Source: DASUAS01 sp963756895
GTDB taxonomy: Bacteria > Actinomycetota > Acidimicrobiia > IMCC26256 > DASPTH01
Assembly (NCBI GenBank): GCA_963756895.1
Contig: CAVWPI010000006.1
Location: 186,001 to 250,000 of the forward strand
Reading direction: 5' to 3'
Length of the DNA stretch: 64,000 bases
The notes beneath the pieces were generated by a model. The model did not search any database. It worked only from the letters and a program-made list of their open reading frames with translations, and was not told the DNA's origin. Below, piece by piece: positions 55,631 through 63,149 of the stretch; the stretch's first letter is position 1, and each line of letters begins with the position of its first letter. The position numbers and the translations under genes were made by a program.

Positions 55631-56580
55631 GTGATCTCCGGCGCCAGTGAGGCCAGGAACTCACGCGTGCGCCGCGACGAAGAGATGATCTCGTCGCGGT
55701 TGCTCCCCAGCGGCAGGATGCGCGCCGAGAAGTCGGTGGTGCCCGCGTCCAGGTACGAGCGCAGTCGCCGTTCGATGTCGGCTTCGGTGCCGATCGCCGA
55801 CATGTCACCCACGTCGTCGGACTGGCCCTCGTCGAGCAGCCGCTGGTAGTTCGGCGAGTACTCGGCGTGACCGAGCGCGTCGTTGGCACGGTCGATCGCG
55901 CCCTCGACCTCGTTCGACGCGCACAGGCACACCGCCACCCCGGCGACGACACGCGGCGCCGGCCGTCCGGCGCTCTCGGCCGCCTGCGTGATCTTCGGCA
56001 CCACGTGCTCGGCGATGGCGCGCTCGTCGGCCATCCAGAGCACGCTGCCGGCGGCGCGCTCCCCGGCCAGGCGCAGCATCACCGGACCGAGCGCGGCCAG
56101 GAACACCGGCACCGGCAGGTCGGTGACGTCGAGCGGGTTGTGGATGCGGAATTGGTCGTTCTCGACGTCGACCGGGTTCGGTCCCGAGAACATCGCGTCG
56201 AACACGTCGAGGTAGCTCGCGACCAGCTTGGCCGGCTGCTCGTAGGGCAGGCCGAGCATCGAGTCGATGATCCAGTGGTGCGACGGCCCGACGCCGAGGC
56301 GGAACCGCCCCGCGCACGCCGCCTGCACCGAGAGCGCCTGCTGACCGAGCACCACCGGATGGCGCGATTGCAGCGGTACCACCGCGGTGCCGAGCTCGAT
56401 GCGGCTGGTCTCGCGCCCCATGAGCGCGACTGCGGTCATGGCATCGAAGTCCTGCGGGAGCTGCGGGATCCACGCCGTCGCGAAGCCCGCGTCCTCCGCG
56501 GCCTTGGCGTCGCCGACCATCTGGTCGATCTTGGCGTTGTACCGGCGGGTCTCGGGACCCACCATGATGCCGATGCGCAC
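55627..56580 (-). CDS. Luciferase-like, probably F420-dependent oxidoreductase
   Basis: A complete 317-residue LLM-class protein from a GTG at 56580. Motifs are RYNAKIDQMVGDAKAAEDAG, FATAWIPQLPQDFDAMTAVA, RIELGTAVVPLQSRHPVVLG, FRLGVGPSHHWIID and PVFLAALGPVMLRLAGERA. The F420-type TIM barrel has G-V-G-P-S-H in the loop that reads G-x-G in flavin enzymes. It may oxidise or reduce a ring intermediate. It overlaps the ligase start (GTGA) and follows a SnoaL-like gene by 12 bases. No break. Confidence 0.9.
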   Translation of the reverse strand: MRIGIMVGPETRRYNAKIDQMVGDAKAAEDAGFATAWIPQLPQDFDAMTAVALMGRETSRIELGTAVVPLQSRHPVVLGQQALSVQAACAGRFRLGVGPSHHWIIDSMLGLPYEQPAKLVASYLDVFDAMFSGPNPVDVENDQFRIHNPLDVTDLPVPVFLAALGPVMLRLAGERAAGSVLWMADERAIAEHVVPKITQAAESAGRPAPRVVAGVAVCLCASNEVEGAIDRANDALGHAEYSPNYQRLLDEGQSDDVGDMSAIGTEADIERRLRSYLDAGTTDFSARILPLGSNRDEIISSSRRTREFLASLAPEIT

Positions 56581-56592
56581 GGGATGACGCCC

Positions 56593-57030
56593 CTACTCGA
56601 TCTCTTGGCCGGCGACGAAGCGCGCGGGGTCATGCGCGTTGCCGTGGTCGAACCCACCGCTGCGGCGCATGAACGTGGTGGAACGCGATCGGATGCGCCA
56701 GCCTTCGTCGGTGCGCACGTAGTCGTCCTGGTACCAGGCGAGTCGCATCTCGTGCGACGTCTGGTCGATGAAGACGTAGTGCTGCACGCCGGTGGCGTTG
56801 TCGCCGTGGAAGTCCACGACCGGCGGGTTGCCGATGTACTGGCCGTTCGGCGCGCTCTTGAGGAGCATCGGGAAGTGCTCCAGCCCGTAGGGCGTACCGA
56901 ACGCGTTGTAGACGCCGTCGTCGGTGAACACGTCGCGCCAGTGGTCGTTGTCCTTGCGCGCCGACAGCATCATGTAGCGGGCGCACAGCTGCTGGATCTC
57001 GATCTGGTCGCTCAGCTGCTGGTGGTCCAT
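56593..57030 (-). CDS. SnoaL-like polyketide-cyclase/dehydratase-fold protein
   Basis: 145 residues from the ATG at 57030, preceded by AAGGAG. LSDQIEIQQLCARYMMLSAR is the usual first helix; WRDVFTDDGVYNAFGTPYGL and QHYVFIDQTSHEMRLAWYQD are the core of the SnoaL/NTF2 barrel. Such proteins in steroid clusters act as isomerases or dehydratases (like ketosteroid isomerase) or as plain binders. A catalytic role is suggested by H-in-barrel residues but unproven. No break. Confidence 0.82.
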   Translation of the reverse strand: MDHQQLSDQIEIQQLCARYMMLSARKDNDHWRDVFTDDGVYNAFGTPYGLEHFPMLLKSAPNGQYIGNPPVVDFHGDNATGVQHYVFIDQTSHEMRLAWYQDDYVRTDEGWRIRSRSTTFMRRSGGFDHGNAHDPARFVAGQEIE

Positions 57031-57091
57031 GGGTGGCTCCTTGTCAACAGGGGTGTTGATCATGCCTCAGGCGGTGCACCGGCCGTCGTGC

Positions 57092-57850
57092 TCAGGTGAC
57101 CCGTCCACCGTTGACCCCGATGATCTGGCCGGTCACGTACCCCGCCTCGTCGGACACCAGGTAGGCGCACGCGGCGGCGATGTCCTCGGGGATCCCGATC
57201 CGCTTCACCGGCAGGTGCCGACCGACGTCTTCGAGCGACCCTCCGCCGAAGCGACCCTCCGCGGCCGCGCGCCGGCTCATCGGGGTGTCGATCGCGCCGG
57301 GCGGGATGGTGTTGACGGTGATCCCGAGCGGCCCCAGCTCGAGCGCCAACGTCTTCGTGAGGGCGATCACGCCGCCCTTCGACGCCGAGTACGGCGCCAT
57401 CATCACCGCGCCGGTCTGCGCGCTCGACGACGAGATGTTGACGATGCGCCCCCACTTCGCCTCGATCATGTCGGGGAGCACCGACTGCGTGACGTGGAAG
57501 GTGCCGGTGAGGTTGATGGCGATGATCCGTTCCCACTGCTCGGGCGTGACGTCCAAGAAGCGCTCGAACGAGTCCTTGCCCGCGGCGTTCACCAGCACCA
57601 GCACGTGCCCGAGCTCGCTCCGCACGCGCTCGACCGCGGCGTCGACCGCGGCGCGGTCGGACACATCGACCGAGTAGGCGATCGCGGTCTCGCCCTCTTC
57701 GGTGATCTCCTTCACCGCGCGCTCGGCCGCATCCATGTCGAGATCGAAGATCGCGACCTTGGCACCGTCGTCGGCGAGGCGCTCGCTGATCGCGAGACCG
57801 ATACCCGACGCACCACCCGTGACGATTGCGGTGGATCCGAAGAACGACAT
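57092..57850 (-). CDS. Short-chain dehydrogenase/reductase
   Basis: 252 residues from the ATG at 57850. Motifs: TGGASGIGLAISERLAD, AIFDLDMDAAERAV (Asp after beta-2, NAD-type), VNAAGKDSFERFLD (N-A-A-G in place of N-N-A-G), NISSSSAQTGAVM, Y-S-A-S-K, and YVTGQIIGVNGGRVT. It resembles 3-oxoacyl-reductase-like SDRs. It is 22 bases after the GntR gene in the same run. No break. Confidence 0.9.
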   Translation of the reverse strand: MSFFGSTAIVTGGASGIGLAISERLADDGAKVAIFDLDMDAAERAVKEITEEGETAIAYSVDVSDRAAVDAAVERVRSELGHVLVLVNAAGKDSFERFLDVTPEQWERIIAINLTGTFHVTQSVLPDMIEAKWGRIVNISSSSAQTGAVMMAPYSASKGGVIALTKTLALELGPLGITVNTIPPGAIDTPMSRRAAAEGRFGGGSLEDVGRHLPVKRIGIPEDIAAACAYLVSDEAGYVTGQIIGVNGGRVT

Positions 57851-57872
57851 CAGCAACTTCTCCCGTGTTCGG

Positions 57873-58607
57873 TCATGCGGCACCCGTGCCGCGCGTGCCG
57901 GCGGCATCGGTGCCGCCGTCCCAGTAGCCCATCTCCTGCAGGATCTCGACCGCGAGCTCCCCGCTCTCGGTCACGTGGTGCTCCATGACCCGTTGCGCCT
58001 CGTGGGCGTCGCGCTGCTCGAGGGCAGCGAGGATCCGGTCGTGGTGACGGCCGGACGCCTCGGCCCACCCGGGCACGAACTCGAAGTAGCGCACGGGGAG
58101 GCTGCGCGAGAGCAGCGCGAGCACCGACACCAGGCGACGCGAACCGCCAGCGCGGTTGATGCGCTTGTGGAACTCGTGGTTCCAGGTCGCCTGCGCGTCG
58201 GCGTCGGTGGCGGCGAGGAACGACTCGTGCACCGCGCGGAGCTCGACGAGCCCGGCGTCGGTCAAGGACGTCGCGGCGCGGCTCGCCGCCAGCCCCGCCA
58301 CCAGGCCGAAGATGCGGTAGTGGTCGACGATGTCGGCGCGCTCGAGCCGGGCGACGAAGGCGCCGCGCCGGGGCACCGCGTCGACGAGGCCTTCGTTGGC
58401 CAACTCGATCAGCGCCTCGCGCACCGGCAGGCGGCTGACCCCGAGCGCGTCGCTGATCTCGTCCTGGTCGATCTTCGTGCCCGGCGTGAGCCGCCCGGTG
58501 AGGATCTGCTCGCGCAGGTAGTCGGCCGCCGAGTCCTTCAGGCTCGGGTGGCTCACGGGGCCCCGCGGCGGGAGCGGGCTCACGGGCGAGGGAGGCGGTC
58601 GCGTCAC
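57873..58607 (-). CDS. GntR-family regulator (FCD type)
   Basis: 244 residues from a GTG at 58607 overlapping the reductase stop (GTGA). The first 20 residues are proline-rich and may be untranslated if a later start is used. Winged helix: AADYLREQILTGRLTPGTKI, ISDALGVSRLPVREALIELA. The FCD domain has NHEFHKRINRAGGSRRLVSV, ASGRHHDRILAALEQRDAHE and MEHHVTESGELAVEI with the usual metal-site histidines. In the sequence as given the frame is continuous with the reductase; that is caused by an extra base near 58690. A regulator of the surrounding run is the natural role. Confidence 0.87.
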   Translation of the reverse strand: MTRPPPSPVSPLPPRGPVSHPSLKDSAADYLREQILTGRLTPGTKIDQDEISDALGVSRLPVREALIELANEGLVDAVPRRGAFVARLERADIVDHYRIFGLVAGLAASRAATSLTDAGLVELRAVHESFLAATDADAQATWNHEFHKRINRAGGSRRLVSVLALLSRSLPVRYFEFVPGWAEASGRHHDRILAALEQRDAHEAQRVMEHHVTESGELAVEILQEMGYWDGGTDAAGTRGTGAA

Positions 58608-59657
58608 TCGTACACCACCTTGGCGGTCGGGGAGGTCGGCAGGCCCTGGCACGTCAGCACCCATCCGTCGTCGACCTCGTCGGGCATCGAGCGCGTTGTT
58701 CACCCGCATCTTGGCCTCGCCCACCTCGAGCCGCGCCATGCACGTCGCGCAGCTGCCCGCCTCGCACGAGAACGGTGCGCGTAGCCCGGCGCGCCGCGCG
58801 GTCTCCAGGAACGTCTCCCCCGCCTGGTACTTCACCTCGGTCGCGCGCCCGCCGAGCACGATCGTCACCGTCTCGGTGCCGACCATCTCCTGGGGTTCGA
58901 CCAACTCCGTCGTCGGCGCCGGCACGGGCGGTTCCTCGCGCACACTCGCGGCGAACGCGAAACGCTCGACGAACACCTGCTCCGAGGCGACCGCGCACAC
59001 CTCGAGCGCGTCCTCGACCACGTCCATGAACGGCCCCGGACCGCAGAGGTAGAAGTCGGCGTCGAGCTCGTCGCCCACGAAGTCGCGCACGAGGTCGGAG
59101 TGGACGAACCCCTGCTCGGCGTCGAGGCGGTGCACGACCACGAGACGATCACCGTGTTCCGCCACCAAGGCGTCGAGCTCGGCGCGGAAGATCACCGATC
59201 GCTCGTCCCGGTTGGCGTACAGCATTCGCACGCGGCGGTCGGTGGTGGCCAGCGCGCTCTTGACCAGCGAGATGACGGGGGTGATGCCGCTACCACCGGC
59301 GAACGCGACGATCGGCGTGGGGTGGTCGCGCAACGTGAAGACGCCAGCAGGGAGCGTGAGGTCGAGCTCGTCACCATCGGTGACCTCGTCGAGCAACCAG
59401 TTGGACACCCGCCCACCGGCCACGCGCTTCACCGTGAGCGTGAACTCGTCGTCGACGTCGGGCGAGCTCGACATCGAGTAGCAGCGCAGCAGCTCATCGT
59501 CGCCGAGCGGGATCCGGAACGTGCAGAACTGTCCCGCCTCGTACGCGAACGCGTCGTGCAGCTCGGGCGGCACGTCGAAGACGAACGACTTGGTGTCGTG
59601 GGTCTCCTGCACGACGCGGCGCACCCGCAGCGGATGGAAGCCGTGGTCTCTGCTCAT
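58604..59657 (-). CDS. KshB-like ferredoxin-NAD(P)H reductase (one frameshift)
   Basis: About 350 residues from the ATG at 59657. Flavin site: FCTFRIPLGDDELLRCYSMS; nucleotide site: VAFAGGSGITPVISLVKSAL and FYLCGPGPFMDVVEDALEV. The C-terminal 2Fe-2S ferredoxin domain is GLRAPFSCEAGSCATCMARL. A break near 58684 is cured by dropping one G; the fixed end is PDEVDDGWVLTCQGLPTSPT with the fourth cysteine and a TGA at 58604. The three-domain order and the W-x-L-T-C-Q end are those of KshB and related oxygenase reductases (HmpA/PaaE group). No Rieske oxygenase is in the window. Confidence 0.87.
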
Positions 59658-59661
59658 GGGG

Positions 59662-60933
59662 TCATGCGGGCGTCTTGTAGACGACGCCGCCCTTCATCAC
59701 GAAGTTCACGTGCTCGGTGACGGTGATGTCCTCGGTCGGGTCCCCGGGAACCGCGATCACGTCGGCGAGGTATCCGGGTGCGAGCCGACCGAGGGAGTCT
59801 TCCGACTGCACGAGCTCGGCGCTCGTGACCGTGGCGGCCACGAGGGCGTCGACCGGACGCATGCCCCGCTGCACCAGCGCCCACAGCTCCTTCCAGTTCT
59901 GCCCGTGGGGGATGGCGGGGGCGTCGGTGCCGGTTGCGATCTTGGCGCCCGCGTCGATGAGGCGGGAGATCGTCTTCTTGGCCACCGGGAACACCGCGGC
60001 CGCCTTGGCCTGCGCTTCGGGCGGGGCGTGCGACGTGTCCATGCCTTCCGACAGGTAGGAGGTGGGGACGATGAAGGTGCCGCGCTCGAGTGCGAGCGCC
60101 TGCGTCTCCTCGCTCATCAGCGACGCGTGCTCGATGCAGTCGATGCCGGCTTCGATCGCGGCGCGGATGCCGTCGTCGCCGTGGGCGTGCGCGGCGACGC
60201 GCATGCCGCGACGGTGCGCCTCGTCGACGATCGCGCAGAGCTCCTCGTCGGAGTAGTGCTGCGCACCGGGAGGACCGGTGAGCGACATCACCCCGCCCGA
60301 GGCGCACACCTTGATCTGCTTCGCCCCGTACTTGATCTGGTAGCGCACCGCACGCCGGACTTCGCTCACACCGTTGGCGATGCCCTCCTCGACGGTGAGG
60401 GGCATCATGCCGGGCGCGATGCCCGCGAACATCGTGGGGTCGAGGTGCCCGCCGGTCGGCGTGATGGCGTGCCCCGACGGGAAGATGCGCGGCCCGGGGA
60501 ACCATCCCGCGTCGACCGCGCGCATGAGCGACACGTCGAGCAGCAGACCGCCCGTCTGCACGAAGATCCCGAGGTTGCGCACGGTCGTGAACCCGGCGAG
60601 CAACGTCTTGCGACAGGCCGGCACTGCCCGCAGGAGCTTCATCGCCGGGTCGTCCTGCACCGCACTCATGTGCGTGGAGCCGGCGCCGCCCATCAGGAAG
60701 TTGAGCTCCATGTCCATGAGCCCGGGCAGCAGCGTGACGTCACCCAGCTCCATGACCCGCGCGTCGTCGGGGATGCGCTCGGGCCCGACGTCGCGGATGC
60801 GATCGCCCTCGACGACGACCACACCCGGCTCGACGAGCACGCGCTCCACCACGTCGACCATGCGCTCCGCCTTCAGCACCACGGGCTCCGAAGCCGGCTT
60901 CGGCCGCTCACCTGCGTAGATCGTGGCGGTCAT
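59662..60933 (-). CDS. Amidohydrolase-superfamily protein lacking the H-x-H metal motif
   Basis: A complete 423-residue imidazolonepropionase-like amidohydrolase from the ATG at 60933. Where related enzymes have P-G-L-x-D-x-H-x-H, this one has LLPGLMDMELNFLMGG, so both metal histidines are replaced (E and N). The remaining ligand candidates are intact: KYGAKQIKVCASGG (lysine), RVAAHAHGDDGI, IDCIEHASLMS and IATGTDAPAIPHG. It may use a different metal set or another chemistry. A perfect palindrome lies 23 bases upstream of the start. No break, and the replacement is in the middle of a well-conserved strand, so it is not a sequencing effect. Confidence 0.82.
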   Translation of the reverse strand: MTATIYAGERPKPASEPVVLKAERMVDVVERVLVEPGVVVVEGDRIRDVGPERIPDDARVMELGDVTLLPGLMDMELNFLMGGAGSTHMSAVQDDPAMKLLRAVPACRKTLLAGFTTVRNLGIFVQTGGLLLDVSLMRAVDAGWFPGPRIFPSGHAITPTGGHLDPTMFAGIAPGMMPLTVEEGIANGVSEVRRAVRYQIKYGAKQIKVCASGGVMSLTGPPGAQHYSDEELCAIVDEAHRRGMRVAAHAHGDDGIRAAIEAGIDCIEHASLMSEETQALALERGTFIVPTSYLSEGMDTSHAPPEAQAKAAAVFPVAKKTISRLIDAGAKIATGTDAPAIPHGQNWKELWALVQRGMRPVDALVAATVTSAELVQSEDSLGRLAPGYLADVIAVPGDPTEDITVTEHVNFVMKGGVVYKTPA

Positions 60934-60955
60934 CGTGCTCCCCCTGAGGTCGTCG

Positions 60956-60970
60956 GAAATACTGTATTTC
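60956..60970. promoter_or_regulatory. Perfect palindrome upstream of amidohydrolase
   Basis: GAAATAC-T-GTATTTC is a perfect inverted repeat with 7-base arms in the 79-base gap between the TetR stop (61013) and the amidohydrolase start (60933). It is strongly A/T-rich against the background. The adjacent TetR protein is the obvious candidate to bind here; this is inference from proximity. Confidence 0.65.
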
Positions 60971-61012
60971 TTGGCACCCGACGTCAGCCCGGGCCGGTGC
61001 GGGTGAGCCGGT

Positions 61013-61699
61013 TCACGGTCGGTCGACGGCCGCGACGCCGCGCAGCAGCAGATCCCACAGGACCTCGTCACCGGTGCCGACCGGCGACGCGCTGATGGTG
61101 GCCGCGAACGCGTTGAACATCGTGGCCTGGAGCACGACCCCCGTGATCCGCCGTCGGTCGAGACCCGGACGCAGCGCGCCCGCCACCTCGGCTTCCTCGA
61201 GCAGGCGCCCGAACAGCTCGACGAGCGGCGCGAACGAGTGCGCCGCCTCCTTCGGGTGCGACGTGAGCAGCTGTTGGGCGAACTCGACGAGCGCGGGCGC
61301 GGGTCCGCTCGGAGGTTCGCCGGGCGCGCTCGCCCTGCACATGCGGTAGTACTCCGCGCAGAAGGTGTGGAGTCGGTCGAGCGGGTCGTCGTGCGTCGCC
61401 ACGGCCTCCTCGAGACGGGCGGCCGCACCTTCGATCGACTCCTCGAACAGCGCGAGGAGCAGCTCGTACTTCCCGGCGAAGTACTGGTAGAAGGTGCGGA
61501 GCGACTGGCCCGAGCGCTCGACTACCTCCTGCACGGTGAAATCGGTTGCGTTCGTGTTCATCAGCTCGCGCGCAGCGTCGAGGAAGAGCTCCACGCGGTT
61601 CTCGGCGCGCGACCGTGCCGAGTCGAGCGCCCGGGCGACCGCCAGCTCGCGACGCGTCGTGATCGGCGTCTCGTCGTGCAACGCCTCGTGCGCATTCAT
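61013..61699 (-). CDS. TetR-family regulator
   Basis: 228 residues from the ATG at 61699, overlapping the upstream stop (ATGA). The first 35 residues are a helical leader. HTH: RVELFLDAARELMNTNATDF and TVQEVVERSGQSLRTFYQYF. The ligand domain includes FCAEYYRMCRASAPGEPPSG and the C-terminal FNAFAATISASPVGTGDEVL. The AcrR-like group often senses acyl-CoAs. The palindrome at 60956 lies directly downstream, before the next gene. No break. Confidence 0.9.
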   Translation of the reverse strand: MNAHEALHDETPITTRRELAVARALDSARSRAENRVELFLDAARELMNTNATDFTVQEVVERSGQSLRTFYQYFAGKYELLLALFEESIEGAAARLEEAVATHDDPLDRLHTFCAEYYRMCRASAPGEPPSGPAPALVEFAQQLLTSHPKEAAHSFAPLVELFGRLLEEAEVAGALRPGLDRRRITGVVLQATMFNAFAATISASPVGTGDEVLWDLLLRGVAAVDRP

Positions 61700-62322
61700 G
61701 ACGGTGTTCCAGGGCGGCGGCCCGAGTTGAGAGGGAGCGGCGGCGGGACCTTCGCCAAGTCGGTGTCGACCGGTACCCCGAACGAGAGGAACACCATCGC
61801 CAGAAGGTCGTAGTTCCCGACCGTGAACACGAGGTCCATCAGCTGATGCTGGTCGAGCTCACCGGCGAGCACCGCCCACGTCTCGTCGGAGAGCTGCGCG
61901 TCGATGACCAGCTCGTCCACAGCCTGCAACAACTTTGCTTCGAACGGCGACCAGCCAGCCGCCCGCGAACCCTCGGCGATTCGTCCGACCTCGTCGTCGG
62001 TGACTCCGAGCTCGCGCGCGATGTACACGTGCTGGCGCCACTCGTACTCGACGCCACGCAGCACTGCGACGCGCAGGATCAGCAGCTCGCGATGACGCGA
62101 CTCGAGCGAGTTGAGATACAGGATGTGGCCGGCGAAGGTGTGGTACTTCTCCATCATCGCCGGGTACTGCGCGAGCGTCCCGAGGATGTTGAGTCCCTTG
62201 GGTCCACCTTTCGAGCGGTGCAGCTCCTCAGTGGCGCCCGCTGGAAACAGCGCCGCGACGCCGGCGCGCACGTCTTCACCCCACTGGTCGGTCGGGAGCG
62301 GTGGGATGCGGGGCTCGCTCAT
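61696..62322 (-). CDS. Carboxymuconolactone-decarboxylase/AhpD-family protein
   Basis: 208 residues from the ATG at 62322 (ATGA overlaps on both sides). Helical protein with LNILGTLAQYPAMMEKYHTF, SRHRELLILRVAVLRGVEYE and WRQHVYIARELGVTDDEV. The E-Y-x-W-x-x-H motif marks the carboxymuconolactone-decarboxylase-like subgroup; the C-x-x-C of peroxidase-type AhpD is absent. It could decarboxylate or isomerise a ring intermediate. Proteins like this sit in many actinobacterial catabolic runs without known role. No break. Confidence 0.85.
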   Translation of the reverse strand: MSEPRIPPLPTDQWGEDVRAGVAALFPAGATEELHRSKGGPKGLNILGTLAQYPAMMEKYHTFAGHILYLNSLESRHRELLILRVAVLRGVEYEWRQHVYIARELGVTDDEVGRIAEGSRAAGWSPFEAKLLQAVDELVIDAQLSDETWAVLAGELDQHQLMDLVFTVGNYDLLAMVFLSFGVPVDTDLAKVPPPLPLNSGRRPGTPS

Positions 62323-63149
62323 TGCACGGCCTCGTTCCCCGCGATGGTGGTTCGGTGCATGTCGCGCGCCGACGACGGGTCGTACCGCGTGGCCCGGTGG
62401 AGCACGCCGCGGTTGTCCCAGATCACGAGGTCGCCGACCGCCCACTCGTGCCGGTACACCCGCTCGGGCACCGTCGAGCGGTCGAGCAGGTCGGCGAGGT
62501 AGGCGCGGCCGTCGTCCTCGCTCATCCCCTCGACGTGGTCGGTCGTCGCGCCGAGCACCAGCGACTTGCGTCCGTTCCCGTGCCGCCAGACCAGGGGATG
62601 TGTCTTCGGTTGGCGCTTGCTCCAGAACTCGATGTCGGCCTCGGACGCGTTCGGGTGCGAGAGCTTCTGGGCGGCGAGGAAGGAGTGCACCACCCGCGTG
62701 TTCAGCGCCTTCTCCTGCTCCTCGTCGGGGAGCGCTTCGTACGCGGCGTAGGTGCTGGCGAACTCGGTGTCACCGCCCTTGGCCGCGACCTCGTGCGCGC
62801 TGAGCACGGTGGCCATGATCGGGATGTCGTCGGTCATGCCGTCGATGTGCCAGTCGAACGTGCCCTTGAGGTAGTCGGCGGCCGGGTTCTTCGCGGGGTC
62901 GAGCGTCACGCGGAAGATCTCGGCGCCGTCGTCGCGCCGACCGACCCTCTCCACCGGGCCCAATCGCTTGCTGAACGTGACCTGGGTCTCGTCGTCGAGG
63001 TGCAGCTCGCGAAAGACGAGCACGCCGTAGCGGTCGAGGAGCTCGAGGCACTCGTCGGCGAGGGCGTCGTCGTGCAGCAGGCGGTCGCGATCAACGTCGA
63101 GCACCTCGGCCCCGACGCTGTTGCTGAGCGGCTTCGTGGTGACGGTCAT
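62319..63149 (-). CDS. TauD/TfdA-family Fe(II)/2-oxoglutarate dioxygenase
   Basis: A complete 276-residue dioxygenase from the ATG at 63149 (ATGA overlap). The H-x-D iron site is in GTFDWHIDGMTDDIPIM; the distal His is in DNRGVLHRATRYDPSSARDM with the 2-oxoglutarate-binding arginine in R-D-M-H-R. Loop KTHPLVWRHGNGRKSLVLG is typical. It is less similar to the protein at 41728 than family average would suggest, so the two are separate branches. It may hydroxylate an intermediate or remove an alkyl group. No break. Confidence 0.9.
   Translation of the reverse strand: MTVTTKPLSNSVGAEVLDVDRDRLLHDDALADECLELLDRYGVLVFRELHLDDETQVTFSKRLGPVERVGRRDDGAEIFRVTLDPAKNPAADYLKGTFDWHIDGMTDDIPIMATVLSAHEVAAKGGDTEFASTYAAYEALPDEEQEKALNTRVVHSFLAAQKLSHPNASEADIEFWSKRQPKTHPLVWRHGNGRKSLVLGATTDHVEGMSEDDGRAYLADLLDRSTVPERVYRHEWAVGDLVIWDNRGVLHRATRYDPSSARDMHRTTIAGNEAVQ

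Noticed and set aside
57873..59657. Single 594-residue reductase-GntR fusion protein
   Set aside because: The ferredoxin end and a stop codon appear in another frame when one base is removed.
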